Source: Algibacter mikhailovii (lineage in GTDB: Bacteria; Bacteroidota; Bacteroidia; Flavobacteriales; Flavobacteriaceae). From it: 64,000 nucleotides of DNA. A program made the position numbers and the translations under genes. The notes under the pieces are model-generated. The model had not been told where the DNA came from. It worked only from the letters and a program-made list of their open reading frames with translations, and did no database searches. This document shows positions 56,009 through 64,000 of this stretch, piece after piece (the first letter of the stretch is position 1; each line of letters starts with the position of its first letter). The stretch is taken from the NCBI RefSeq assembly GCF_014651495.1, contig NZ_BMWZ01000008.1, positions 124,001 through 188,000 on the forward strand, given 5' to 3'.

Positions 56009-56928
56009 TATTGTTTTTTATGGCCTAATCTTTCCAAAATAAAAATAGTAAAAAAACCTAAAATCATTAAAATTATGGCGTAAACCAAATGATTATCTCC
56101 TTGAAATGAAAATGGAGAAATACTTTCTTGTAATAACGGTGATTTTATGCCTTTAGAATTGGTATGCCAAGTCAAGGTGTTTTTCCAAGGCCAAACTTTA
56201 TTTAGCGATCCAAAAATAAAACCTGTCAATAAGGCTAATGTAATATTGTGATAGTGCTTAAATAGCCATTTTAAAACATGGCTGAAACTCAGTAATCCAA
56301 CAAGGGCTCCTGAAACAAATATTAGTATTCGTTGTATATCGATATCATGAATGGCATCACTAAGGGTTTTGTATGCGCCAAGTATAATTAAAATGAAAGA
56401 GCCAGAAATACCGGGTAAAATCATAGCACAAATGGCTATGGCCCCAGCAAGAAATAAAAACCATGAATTTTCGTTAGCCCCTAATGAAGGGAGTTGACTG
56501 ATGTAGAATGCAACAATTGCTCCAATAATCAATGCCATTAAAACCGGCAAATTCCATTTGGTAATTTGTTTACCAACAACAAGAATACTGGCAATTATGA
56601 GTCCAAAAAAGAATGACCAAATTAACACAGGGTGATGTTCTAACAAAAATTTTGCGAGTCTCATAAAGGATACAAAACTTATTACAATACCCGTTAAAAG
56701 TGCTAATAAAAAATTACCATTTAACTGATTCCAAAACGTTTTAAAAGGTTTTGAAAATAGTGTTTTAAAAAGATCAATATTAATGTTACTAATGGTAGAT
56801 ATAAGTTCTTCATAAATACCAGAAATAAAGGCAATTGTGCCTCCTGAAACACCGGGTACAGCATCCGCTGCTCCCATGGCTAGTCCTTTAAATGAGATAA
56901 TTAAGTACTCTTTTAATCCTCTTTGCAT
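56008..56928 (-). CDS. DUF368 family membrane protein (undecaprenyl phosphate translocase-like), first copy
   Basis: A 306-residue DUF368 member. Seen: MQRGLKEYLIISFKGLAMGAADAVPGVSGGTIAFISGIYEELI (start to about residue 43) and MILPGISGSFILIILGAYKTLSDAI (about 175-199). The VPGVSGG and LPGISGS motifs at corresponding places in both halves match the second copy. I chose the ATG at 56928, since the 8 residues before it are not part of the family. It is placed after a TPR gene with a 53-base gap and overlaps the second copy by one base. Two DUF368 genes in tandem may act as a heteromer or have different lipid sides; this is inference. Confidence 0.88.
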   Translation of the reverse strand: MQRGLKEYLIISFKGLAMGAADAVPGVSGGTIAFISGIYEELISTISNINIDLFKTLFSKPFKTFWNQLNGNFLLALLTGIVISFVSFMRLAKFLLEHHPVLIWSFFFGLIIASILVVGKQITKWNLPVLMALIIGAIVAFYISQLPSLGANENSWFLFLAGAIAICAMILPGISGSFILIILGAYKTLSDAIHDIDIQRILIFVSGALVGLLSFSHVLKWLFKHYHNITLALLTGFIFGSLNKVWPWKNTLTWHTNSKGIKSPLLQESISPFSFQGDNHLVYAIILMILGFFTIFILERLGHKKQ

Positions 56929-56981
56929 AGCTAGTTTTTTGACGAAAATCAAAGGTATGCAAATATTAATTAAACCCTTAC

Positions 56982-58376
56982 TTAAAGATTTGTTTTAAGT
57001 AGGTTTTTTACCATTATTTTGTTGGAAACTTTAGGAAAGAGTTCTTCTAGAATGAAAGCATATTCTTGATTATGGCTTAATCCATTTTTTAAGTAAAATG
57101 TGCCTTTATCAGTTTCATTAATAAAAAAGAATAACCCTGCTAAGCGATATTCTATTTCAGCATTTTCAGGATAAAACTCTATGGCTTGTTCAAAATTATG
57201 AATGGCGGTTTTTACTTCACCTAATTTTATGAGTAAATCACCTCGAGATAACCATGTGTTTAATTCATAATTACCTAGATCTAAAGTTTTTTCATAGCCG
57301 CGTTCTGCTTCTTCAAAAAAGTTTAATCTATGGTTTATTTGAGAGTATAATTTCCAATAAACTACGTTTTCAGAATCAATATTAATGGCTTTGTTTATAT
57401 AATAAAGGGCTCTTTGGTAGTTTCCTCTAGCATTATGAAATTTTGTAATGGCAATCCAGCCTTTGTCTAAAAGCGGATCTTCATGCACTGTGCGGTCATA
57501 GTATTGAAGTGCTAAATCATAATTATCTGTTTTTTCATAGCAATGCCCAATTCTTAAAAGCGCGTATGACGTAGGGTCATCAAGTTTCAGTGTAATTAAA
57601 TAATTCTCAATGGCCTCTTCATAACGCTTAAGTTTTTCAAGAGTTTTGCCACGCTCAAGATAAGCACCAACAAAAGTATCGTCTGATATGACAGCAAAAT
57701 CAAAAGAGGTTAATGCTTTTGTATATTCTTTTAAAATAAAATATTGTTTTCCCAGTTGATGCCAAGCCACTTCACAATAGGGGTTCTTATCTATAAACAT
57801 GTTTAAATAAGAAATGGCTTCCTCATTTTGATCTAAAAACTCAAAGCAATAAATTATATTATATAGCGCCGAGTAATCCTCGAAATCAGATTCAAGACAT
57901 TTCATGAAGTAAGCTTTGGCTTCTTCGAATTTATCTAGAAACAAATACTCCATGCCTATTAAAGAATATAGGTCTACAACATCATCAGTAAGTTGTAATG
58001 CTTTCTTTAAAACTTTTATGGCCTGGGCGTGGTCATCTTTTTTTGAGTAAATATTAGCTTTTTGAATATAAAGTTCTTCATTCATAGGATCTAGAGAATG
58101 AAGCTCATTTAGAAGATTGTCAGCTTCAGTTAGTTTGTCTTCAAAAACTAAAATTTCAACTCTAAAGAGTTTTAGGTTTATCGATGTTGGATGCTGATCT
58201 AATCCTAATTTAATGGCTTTTTTTGCTAGGGCTATTTTACCTTGATTAAGGTAATGATGAATGATGTTTTCAAATTCTTCTGAATCAAAGAACAAAACAT
58301 GATTTGTTTTTAACATCGATTCAAACTTGGTAAGCGGCAAATTATTGTTGTCATCATGACTAAACCCCATAAGCAC
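56982..58376 (-). CDS. Tetratricopeptide repeat protein
   Basis: A 464-residue cytoplasmic protein made of about ten to eleven TPR helix pairs, for example LYSLIGMEYLFLDKFEEAKAYFMKCLE, SALYNIIYCFEFLDQNEEAISYLNMFIDKNPYCEVAWHQLGKQYFILKEYTKALTSFDFAVI and TWLSRGDLLIKLGEVKTAIHNFEQAIEFYPENAEIEYRLAGLFFF. TPR proteins are scaffolds; this one has no signal peptide or enzyme domain. It is first of the minus-strand series to DUF368, DUF368 and aroE. ATG at 58376 and 58370 are both possible starts. Confidence 0.88.
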   Translation of the reverse strand: MLMGFSHDDNNNLPLTKFESMLKTNHVLFFDSEEFENIIHHYLNQGKIALAKKAIKLGLDQHPTSINLKLFRVEILVFEDKLTEADNLLNELHSLDPMNEELYIQKANIYSKKDDHAQAIKVLKKALQLTDDVVDLYSLIGMEYLFLDKFEEAKAYFMKCLESDFEDYSALYNIIYCFEFLDQNEEAISYLNMFIDKNPYCEVAWHQLGKQYFILKEYTKALTSFDFAVISDDTFVGAYLERGKTLEKLKRYEEAIENYLITLKLDDPTSYALLRIGHCYEKTDNYDLALQYYDRTVHEDPLLDKGWIAITKFHNARGNYQRALYYINKAINIDSENVVYWKLYSQINHRLNFFEEAERGYEKTLDLGNYELNTWLSRGDLLIKLGEVKTAIHNFEQAIEFYPENAEIEYRLAGLFFFINETDKGTFYLKNGLSHNQEYAFILEELFPKVSNKIMVKNLLKTNL

Positions 58377-58519
58377 ATTTGTAATGTTTCTATTGAATAA
58401 ATTTAATATTCTATTTGGTTGCTAGAGGTGGTTTCATTAAATGTTTTTAACAAAGTAATCAACAGAATTGCTTTTTTTGGTATTTGATTATTGATTATCA
58501 GTTTGTTAATGCCGATGTG

Positions 58520-59701
58520 TTATTCGTCGATATTATTTAAAATATCCGTAATAATATCGCAACCAATTTTTATTTCATTTTTTGAAATGGTTAGGGGCGG
58601 TGTTATTCTTACCGCTTTAGGTTCAAAAAGCAACCAAAATAAGATAAGTCCATTATTTTGTGCTTTAAGAATTAGAGCTGTTGCAATAGCCTCTGAAGGT
58701 GTTATTAAAGCAAGCATTAAGCCTTTGCCTCGTATTTCTTGAATTAGCGGGTGCACTAGTAAACTCCTAATAAGTTCTTCCTTTTCAATAGTATGTTGCA
58801 TTAAACGGGTTTCAGTAATCTCCCTTAAGGTTGCTAAGGCTGAGGCCGCTATGACAGGGTGTCCACCAAAGGTAGTGATATGACCAAGTTTTGGTTTATC
58901 TTGCAGTAATTCCATTAATGCATTGGAAGCGGTAAAGGCGCCAATAGGCATTCCTCCTCCAAGACCTTTGCCTGTTACTAGTATATCAGGAACGCAATCA
59001 TAATGCTCAAAACCGAATAATTTACCTGTTCTTCCTATTCCTGGCTGGATTTCATCTAATATCAATAAAGCGCCTACCTCAATACAGCGTTTTTTAACTT
59101 TTGATAAATAGTTGTTTTTAGGTTCAATAAAACCCGCCCCACCTTGAATCGTTTCTAAAATAACACAGGCTGTCTTGGTAGTTATTTTACTTAAATCTTG
59201 ATTGGAGTTAAAATCGATGAATGTAACATCGGGTAAAAGTGGTCTAAATGCTTGTTTGCGTTCTTCAAAACCCATAACACTCATGGCGCCCATAGTATTC
59301 CCATGGTATGCTTTATTGGCTGCAATCAATTCGCTTCTGCCTGTAGCCCGCTTAGCTAGTTTCAGGGCGCCTTCAATAGCTTCAGTTCCAGAATTAGTCA
59401 GGTATGTTTTTGATAATGATTCAGGGAGATTTTTGGCTAAAAGTTTAGTAAGAGCAACGGCTGGCGTTTGAATGTATTCGCCATACACCATAACATGCAT
59501 GTACTTATCAAGTTGTTCTTTAATGGCTGACACCACTTTAGGGTGATTATGTCCTAATGGACAGGCAGAAACGCCAGCAACAAAATCCAAATAGGCATTG
59601 TTCTTGGTATCAAAGATGTAAGAGCCTTTGGCATGATCTATTTCCATACCCAAAGGGTGGGGGGATGTTTGGGCTTGATATTTAAAAAAATCAGAACGCA
59701 T
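58520..59701 (-). CDS. Class III aminotransferase (aspartate aminotransferase family)
   Basis: A 393-residue PLP enzyme of the class III group (acetylornithine/ornithine aminotransferase-like). Seen: GSYIFDTKNNAYLDFVAGVSACPLGHNHPKVVSAI (about residues 26-60), TNSGTEAIEGALKLAKRATG (about 100-120), LLILDEIQPGIGRTGKLFGFEHYDCVPDILVTGKGLGGGMPIGAF (about 213-257, PLP Lys in VTGKGL) and TFGGHPVIAASALATL. The substrate may be an amino acid or amine; no arg gene is nearby. It is 7 bases after the OstA-like gene in the same direction. Confidence 0.88.
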   Translation of the reverse strand: MRSDFFKYQAQTSPHPLGMEIDHAKGSYIFDTKNNAYLDFVAGVSACPLGHNHPKVVSAIKEQLDKYMHVMVYGEYIQTPAVALTKLLAKNLPESLSKTYLTNSGTEAIEGALKLAKRATGRSELIAANKAYHGNTMGAMSVMGFEERKQAFRPLLPDVTFIDFNSNQDLSKITTKTACVILETIQGGAGFIEPKNNYLSKVKKRCIEVGALLILDEIQPGIGRTGKLFGFEHYDCVPDILVTGKGLGGGMPIGAFTASNALMELLQDKPKLGHITTFGGHPVIAASALATLREITETRLMQHTIEKEELIRSLLVHPLIQEIRGKGLMLALITPSEAIATALILKAQNNGLILFWLLFEPKAVRITPPLTISKNEIKIGCDIITDILNNIDE

Positions 59702-59708
59702 GGATGGC

Positions 59709-61520
59709 TTATTCCTTTTCAGGTATACTTAGTTTACTAATAGGCTTTGATGTACTTATTGAGTCTTGCTTAATTTCTGTATTGTTTTTAGGTATATTAC
59801 GTGATGCTTTTGAGACTTCATCTTTTTTAAGGGTTGTTTTCGCTTCAGCTTCTTCAACCCGTTCCATCAAGACGTCATCAAAAAAATCCTCCTGCGGTTT
59901 GTACGCGTCTAAACCTTTTATTACAGGTAATTCAAAGGGGGCGTCATCAACGAACAAATCTTCCACACTTCGTGGTCTTTCATTGTCGCGCCAATCAAAA
60001 CCTTTTAATAATAATTCTTTTTTAGGATATTGTGATTCAGGATATAAGCTTCCATCAACTTGATTAAATCTGGAATAGGATTCAATGGCACCTTCAGCAA
60101 ATAGAATAGAAATACTTCCTGATTTTGCCTTATCAATACCAATTAATTCTTGCTCATCATTGCGCGCATAAAATATGGACTGTGCATTTTTAGTTATGTC
60201 TACTTGATTTAACTCATTTTTATCGTTAAATAATCCCACAAGACGTTTGCCATTTATTTGATTATAACCATTAGCACTTATGGAATCTTTACTGATTACA
60301 AACGCATTCTCAAACACAACCAAAGAATCTATTTTTTCAGTTTTGCTATTTGAAAATAAATGTATGGTATCACCAGTCATTTGATTTTCAACATTCCACA
60401 TAATAGGTTTGCGCTTAACTGAAAATTGATCGCCAGTTGTAAGTTCAGATATGTTGATGAGTTTTGTTAATCCCGTTTTTTGATTAGAAATTATGGAGTC
60501 TGCTTTTCCACTTAAATCGGATTTATAAATCTTAGCCTTATAGTAGGCATTAATTATTCTGTTTTCAGGTTTACCGGTGACCATAATTTTTTCCGCATGC
60601 ATATAAATGGAATCATTCTCCTGAATGGTTATAGCTAAAGCCCGTTTAGTTATAAAAAGAGAATCTTTTTCTTTATAAACTTCAGCATAATGCCCTTTAA
60701 TAATGCTTTTATTTATGGTATCTGTTACCGTAATATTATTGGAGGCAGAGGCAAAATTTCGGTTATTATCAAAAAATAAACTATCACCTACAATCTCCCT
60801 ATTGTCATAATCTATTTTTGCGTTCTTTAATGCATAACCTATTTTCCCTTCCGTATCATAGAAGCCTTTTTCGCAATACGTCCTGCTTGTTTCTGTAGTT
60901 ATTGTTGACGGACCAAATAAATAAGCATGACCAGATTCTTCATAGTAATCAAAATAGTTAGATTCTATTACAGATTCATCATTTTTAAGAACCACATCAT
61001 TGACAAATTGAAATTTCTTAGAATCCATGTAGTACCTGCCAATTCTACTAGTTATTGTGCCAGATGAGTCCTTTACAACAGTACCACCGCTATTATAAAA
61101 AGATTGTTTTTTTATCCTATCAAAAAACAATGTGTCACTAGAAATAGTAGAATCTGGTGATTCTAGAATAACATTGCCACTCGCAAATGCCAATTGCGTT
61201 ATCCCACTGTATTCAACATATTGAGAGGTCATATTAATAGTATCACCTTCTTTGACAACTACATTTCCGTAAGCTTCTATGAAATTTTCAGTTGTATAAT
61301 GAATGGCCTTATCACACCACATGTTTGTGCCGCTGTGTTTTATGTGGACTTGTTGCCTGTTATCTCGTGTTAAAACTTTTGCCCCAGGATAGTTTTTCTG
61401 ATCTATAGTGAGTTTTCCGGCATATTCAATTTCAATTTGCTTTTTGGCTTGGGCATTAATTTTTGAAAATGAAAGTGTGCTAGAAAAAATTATGAGAAGC
61501 AAAACTTGTAGTCTATTCAA
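59709..61520 (-). CDS. OstA-like (LptA/LptD N-terminal-like) envelope protein
   Basis: A 603-residue exported protein with a signal peptide (about 1-23, ending INAQ) and OstA-like domains: the repeated DNRQQVHIKHSGTNMWCDKAIHYTTENFIEAYGNVVVKEGDTINMTSQYVEYSG (about residues 52-108) and later similar strands. These form the beta-jellyroll of the LPS-transport proteins LptA and LptD-N. Bacteroidota have such OstA-like proteins besides or in place of LptA. The C-terminal third is less conserved, and the last 60 residues are Lys/Ser-rich. It is likely periplasmic. Confidence 0.87.
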   Translation of the reverse strand: MNRLQVLLLIIFSSTLSFSKINAQAKKQIEIEYAGKLTIDQKNYPGAKVLTRDNRQQVHIKHSGTNMWCDKAIHYTTENFIEAYGNVVVKEGDTINMTSQYVEYSGITQLAFASGNVILESPDSTISSDTLFFDRIKKQSFYNSGGTVVKDSSGTITSRIGRYYMDSKKFQFVNDVVLKNDESVIESNYFDYYEESGHAYLFGPSTITTETSRTYCEKGFYDTEGKIGYALKNAKIDYDNREIVGDSLFFDNNRNFASASNNITVTDTINKSIIKGHYAEVYKEKDSLFITKRALAITIQENDSIYMHAEKIMVTGKPENRIINAYYKAKIYKSDLSGKADSIISNQKTGLTKLINISELTTGDQFSVKRKPIMWNVENQMTGDTIHLFSNSKTEKIDSLVVFENAFVISKDSISANGYNQINGKRLVGLFNDKNELNQVDITKNAQSIFYARNDEQELIGIDKAKSGSISILFAEGAIESYSRFNQVDGSLYPESQYPKKELLLKGFDWRDNERPRSVEDLFVDDAPFELPVIKGLDAYKPQEDFFDDVLMERVEEAEAKTTLKKDEVSKASRNIPKNNTEIKQDSISTSKPISKLSIPEKE

Positions 61521-61602
61521 AATATAAAAAGTTTGGCGTAAAAATAATGATAATATTAATGTTTAATTATGAGTTAGGCTTTTTTTATGATTTCTACGAA
61601 AC

Positions 61603-61633
61603 AAAAAACGCTCCAAAATAATTTGAAGCGTTT
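61603..61633 (-). terminator. Terminator of the fur-purA transcript
   Basis: Stem AAACGCTCCAAA with TTTGAAGCGTTT (61606-61617 and 61622-61633; one mismatch), T-run on the minus strand. It lies just after the purA stop at 61656, before ostA. Confidence 0.82.
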
Positions 61634-61655
61634 ATGAAAATATAATCTAGATCAA

Positions 61656-62930
61656 TTATTTTCTAAAAATAGTCTGTTTTCTATCAGGACCAACAGAAAC
61701 AATGGTAATAGGAATTTCCAATTCTTTTTCTAAAAATTCTATATACTCATTTAATGCTTTCGGCATTTGAGAGGCGTCAGACATTTCAGTTAAGTCTTCG
61801 TTCCATCCACTAAAATCCGTATAAATTGGCTCAATGTTTTCTGGCTCAATATTATATGGTAAATGCGAAATGATTTCACCTTTATATTTGTATTCCGTAC
61901 AAACTTTTAATGTTTTAAAGCCTGAAAGTACATCGCCTTTCATCATCATTAACTGCGTTACACCATTTACCTGGCAGGCATATTTTAATGCAACAAGATC
62001 TAACCAACCACAACGTCTTGGTCTACCTGTAGTTGCTCCAAATTCATTACCAACTTTAGCCATGGTAGCGCCATCTTCATCGAATAACTCCGTAGGGAAG
62101 GGGCCAGAACCTACACGTGTTGTATAGGCCTTAAAAATACCAAATACTTCACCAATCTGGTTTGGTGCAACACCTAAACCAGTACAAGCACCTGCCGCAG
62201 TTGTGTTGCTAGAGGTTACAAATGGATAAGTACCAAAATCAATATCTAATAAAGAGCCTTGGGCACCTTCAGCAAGAATCGTTTGACCTGATTTTTGTGC
62301 TTGATAAATATATTCTTCAGAATCTATAAACTTTAAAGATTTTAATACTTCAACAGCTTTGAAGAATTCTGTCTCTAATTCGGCTAAATCATATTCAATA
62401 TCTACATTGTAGAAAGAAATCATTGATTCGTGCTTATCAGCTAACGTTCTATAGCGCTCTTTCCAGTCACTAAGCTCTAAGTCTCCAACACGAATACCAT
62501 TTCTACCGGTTTTGTCCATATAAGTTGGGCCAATACCTTTTAACGTAGAGCCTATTTTAGCTTTACCTTTTGATGCTTCACTTGCAGCATCTAAAAGACG
62601 ATGTGTAGGTAATATGATATGGGCTTTACGCGAGATCAATAAGGATTTTCTATAATCAACGTCTTGTTCTTCAAGTTTATCAAGTTCTCCTTTAAAAATA
62701 ACAGGGTCTATTACAACGCCATTACCAACTAAATTGGTTGCATCATCATGAAAAATTCCAGAAGGAATTGTGTGTAATACATGTTTTCTGCCGTTAAAGA
62801 CTAAAGTGTGTCCTGCATTTGGTCCACCTTGAAAACGAGCAATAATATTATAGTTTGAGGTGAGTACGTCAACAATCTTTCCTTTGCCTTCGTCTCCCCA
62901 TTGTAGTCCTAGTAGTAAATCTACTGCCAT
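61656..62930 (-). CDS. purA: Adenylosuccinate synthetase
   Basis: A 424-residue enzyme that joins IMP and aspartate with GTP, first step from IMP to AMP. Seen: LLLGLQWGDEGKGKIVDVLTSNYNIIARFQGGPNAGHT (residues 5-42), the P-loop GDEGKGK and NAGHT, IGSTLKGIGPTYMDKTGRNGIRVGDL (about 127-152), SLLDIDFGTYPFVTSSNTTAAGACTGLGV (about 227-255) and TRVGSGPFPTEL, TTGRPRRCGW. The length is that of the family. It begins 8 bases after the fur stop, so it is co-transcribed. Confidence 0.97.
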   Translation of the reverse strand: MAVDLLLGLQWGDEGKGKIVDVLTSNYNIIARFQGGPNAGHTLVFNGRKHVLHTIPSGIFHDDATNLVGNGVVIDPVIFKGELDKLEEQDVDYRKSLLISRKAHIILPTHRLLDAASEASKGKAKIGSTLKGIGPTYMDKTGRNGIRVGDLELSDWKERYRTLADKHESMISFYNVDIEYDLAELETEFFKAVEVLKSLKFIDSEEYIYQAQKSGQTILAEGAQGSLLDIDFGTYPFVTSSNTTAAGACTGLGVAPNQIGEVFGIFKAYTTRVGSGPFPTELFDEDGATMAKVGNEFGATTGRPRRCGWLDLVALKYACQVNGVTQLMMMKGDVLSGFKTLKVCTEYKYKGEIISHLPYNIEPENIEPIYTDFSGWNEDLTEMSDASQMPKALNEYIEFLEKELEIPITIVSVGPDRKQTIFRK

Positions 62931-62938
62931 TGTAAAAA

Positions 62939-63397
62939 TTAGTTATTTGTTGTTGATTTTCTATTTCCATAGAAATAGAGTGAGTGGTTGTTTATTTCGA
63001 TATCGAAAATTTCTTCGATAGTCTTTTTAATAGATTGAATTCTAGGGTCACAAAACTCTATTACTTCCCCTGTATCTGTAAGAATAACGTGATCATGCTG
63101 CCTATCGAAATAAGATTTTTCATAATGAGCTTGGTTTTGTCCAAATTGATGTTTTCTCACCAAACCACATTCAAGAAGCAATTCTATGGTATTGTATAAA
63201 GTGGCTCGTGAAACACGATATTTTTTATTCTTCATATTAAGATATAGAGATTCTATATCAAAATGTTCATTACTATTATAAATTTCTTGAAGTATAGCGT
63301 AGCGTTCAGGTGTTTTGCGGTGCCCGTTACTTTCTAAAAAGCTCGTAAATACGCTTTTAACGATTTCTTGATTCTTTGAGTCTGTCTTTGAATTCAT
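62939..63397 (-). CDS. Fur family transcriptional regulator
   Basis: A 152-residue metal-responsive repressor of the Fur/Zur/PerR family. Seen: a winged helix ([62 protein letters not shown], about residues 17-78) and a C-terminal metal domain with [31 protein letters not shown] (His-x-His, Glu, Asp). The CxxC zinc pairs of E. coli Fur are absent; only single Cys at EFC. This pattern is common in flavobacterial Fur-like proteins. Metal and targets are not clear. It precedes purA by 8 bases. Confidence 0.9.
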   Translation of the reverse strand: MNSKTDSKNQEIVKSVFTSFLESNGHRKTPERYAILQEIYNSNEHFDIESLYLNMKNKKYRVSRATLYNTIELLLECGLVRKHQFGQNQAHYEKSYFDRQHDHVILTDTGEVIEFCDPRIQSIKKTIEEIFDIEINNHSLYFYGNRKSTTNN

Positions 63398-63407
63398 AAT
63401 TGCGTGG

Positions 63408-63415
63408 CAAATTTA
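63408..63415 (-). promoter_or_regulatory. -7 box of the fur-purA operon
   Basis: TAAATTTG on the minus strand (plus-strand CAAATTTA), a full TAnnTTTG match 11 bases before the fur ATG at 63397, within the 26-base gap to spoT. No TTG at -33 spacing. Confidence 0.55.
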
Positions 63416-63423
63416 CACTTTTT

Positions 63424-64000
63424 TTACAGTCTTGTAACCTTATCTATACCATTAATTTTTTTAAGTTTATCAAGTAACTTTTTTATTATGGTATTGTTCT
63501 TAACCACCACGTTAATTTTTCCTGAAAATAAACCGTCATGACTTTCAAAACTGATGCTTTTCATATTGACATGCATGTTTTCAGAAACAATGGTGGTGAT
63601 TTCATTTACGAGACCAATATGGTCAATTCCGGTAAGTACTATTTTAGCAGAAAACTCACGTTGCGTAGAATCAACCCATTTTGCTATCATGATTCTGTAG
63701 GCGTAGTTAGATTGCAGGCTTAGTGCATTTGGACAGTTTTTTTTATGGACTTTTATACCTTCCGAAACTGTAAGAAACCCAAATACATTGTCTCCAGGGA
63801 TCGGGTTACAGCAGTTGGCTATTTTATAATCTAGCTTTTCTTCATCTTTGCCAAAAACAAGGGAATCATAATTTGAAGTGACTTCATTTCTATCCAGTTG
63901 TTCTTTGGAAACGGTAGACTTTCTGCTAATTTTATTTTTGATAAAACTCATTAAGGCGTTGCTTCTTGACGAAGCATACGCTTTAAGTTTAGTATTATCA
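63424..64000 (-). CDS. RelA/SpoT family (p)ppGpp synthetase/hydrolase, C-terminal part (5' end outside window)
   Basis: The visible about 192 residues are the regulatory C-terminus of a RelA/SpoT homologue, an enzyme that makes or breaks (p)ppGpp. Seen: KLDYKIANCCNPIPGDNVFGFLTVSEGIKVHKKNCPNA (the CC zinc-finger-like/conserved Cys domain) followed by an ACT domain (REFSAKIVLTGIDHIGLVNEITTIVSENMHVNMKSISFESHDGLFSGKINVVVKN). The frame remains open to the window edge, with the last visible residues DNTKLKAYASSRSNALM, so the gene continues. The synthetase and hydrolase domains cannot be judged. The stop is 26 bases before the fur gene. Confidence 0.93.
   Translation of the reverse strand, partial: DNTKLKAYASSRSNALMSFIKNKISRKSTVSKEQLDRNEVTSNYDSLVFGKDEEKLDYKIANCCNPIPGDNVFGFLTVSEGIKVHKKNCPNALSLQSNYAYRIMIAKWVDSTQREFSAKIVLTGIDHIGLVNEITTIVSENMHVNMKSISFESHDGLFSGKINVVVKNNTIIKKLLDKLKKINGIDKVTRL

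Noticed and set aside
59704-60063. 119-residue plus-strand frame opposite the OstA-like gene
   Set aside because: Shadow frame, Ser-rich because of the complement of acidic and Lys-rich codons.

Overview
The window is a stretch of an AT-rich chromosome from a member of the Flavobacteriaceae (Bacteroidota), probably aquatic. The evidence is a type IX secretion sorting domain on a polysaccharide lyase, two GLPGLI-family proteins beside a CarboxypepD_reg/TonB-plug barrel protein, a bacillithiol deacetylase (BshB1), Lacal_2735- and DUF2256-type small proteins, and TAnnTTTG -7 promoter boxes, often with TTTG 19-20 bases upstream. No phage, transposon, IS element, CRISPR array or rRNA was seen. Both ends cut genes: the 3' part of a membrane pyrophosphatase on the left and the C-terminal part of RelA/SpoT on the right.

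Layout. 1-5206: pyrophosphatase tail with a strong terminator, an App1-like phosphatase, an orphan PL6 lyase with a T9SS tag, and a deoxynucleoside kinase with a secreted partner. 5370-9965: two tandem GLPGLI proteins and a large TonB-plug/outer-membrane barrel protein. 10022-10103: tRNA-Tyr with promoter and terminator. 10165-24949: a light and oxidative-damage island, all on the minus strand (below). 25511-31770: a DUF2911 protein, then an operon of a secreted PIG-L protein, a 35-residue membrane microprotein, a sodium:solute symporter and a Gfo/Idh/MocA oxidoreductase. 32068-38487: an outer-membrane protein, then DUF2520, KdsC-like, UbiA, Maf, lipoprotein, MscS and CorA genes in series. 38547-48010: truncated haemoglobin, fused cytochrome c maturation protein CcsBA, a broken DinB gene, DUF3307/SatD, MscL, a Lys-rich small protein, HAD phosphatase, MATE pump and RlmF. 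48037-52087: SLC13 permease, BshB1, tRNA-His and MazG. 52135-64000: DUF349, AroE, two DUF368 proteins, TPR protein, class III aminotransferase, OstA-like protein, PurA, Fur and SpoT, all on the minus strand.

The most interesting part is the 14.8-kb island. It reads as two head-to-tail operons. Operon 1 (24891 to 16425) is tetR, ABC1 kinase, flavin reductase, SDR-DUF2867, a DUF2256 mini-protein, Cry-DASH, an Fe-S photolyase-like protein, and a cryptochrome. Operon 2 (16312 to 10165) is an unknown protein, TIGR03643, FolE, two 71-73-residue paralogues, an SDR without its catalytic Tyr, glutathione peroxidase, a Lacal_2735 protein, TspO, SRPBCC, CPD photolyase and a frameshifted SnoaL-like gene. 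Upstream of the first gene of each operon is the same dyad, GTTTAAC-N14-(G/A)TTAAAC, in the same register to a -7-like box. I infer that the TetR-like protein (or another shared factor) controls both operons, giving four photolyase/cryptochrome-family flavoproteins together with proteins that could supply pterin and reduced flavin and deal with peroxide. The components are known families. The two-operon arrangement with a shared operator and several uncharacterised small proteins is the candidate for an undescribed system.

Three genes look damaged or oddly started: SnoaL-like (one-base insertion in a T run), DinB (in-frame TAA after codon 24), and RlmF (conserved N-terminus extends upstream of any canonical start codon). 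Each could be real or a sequencing error.
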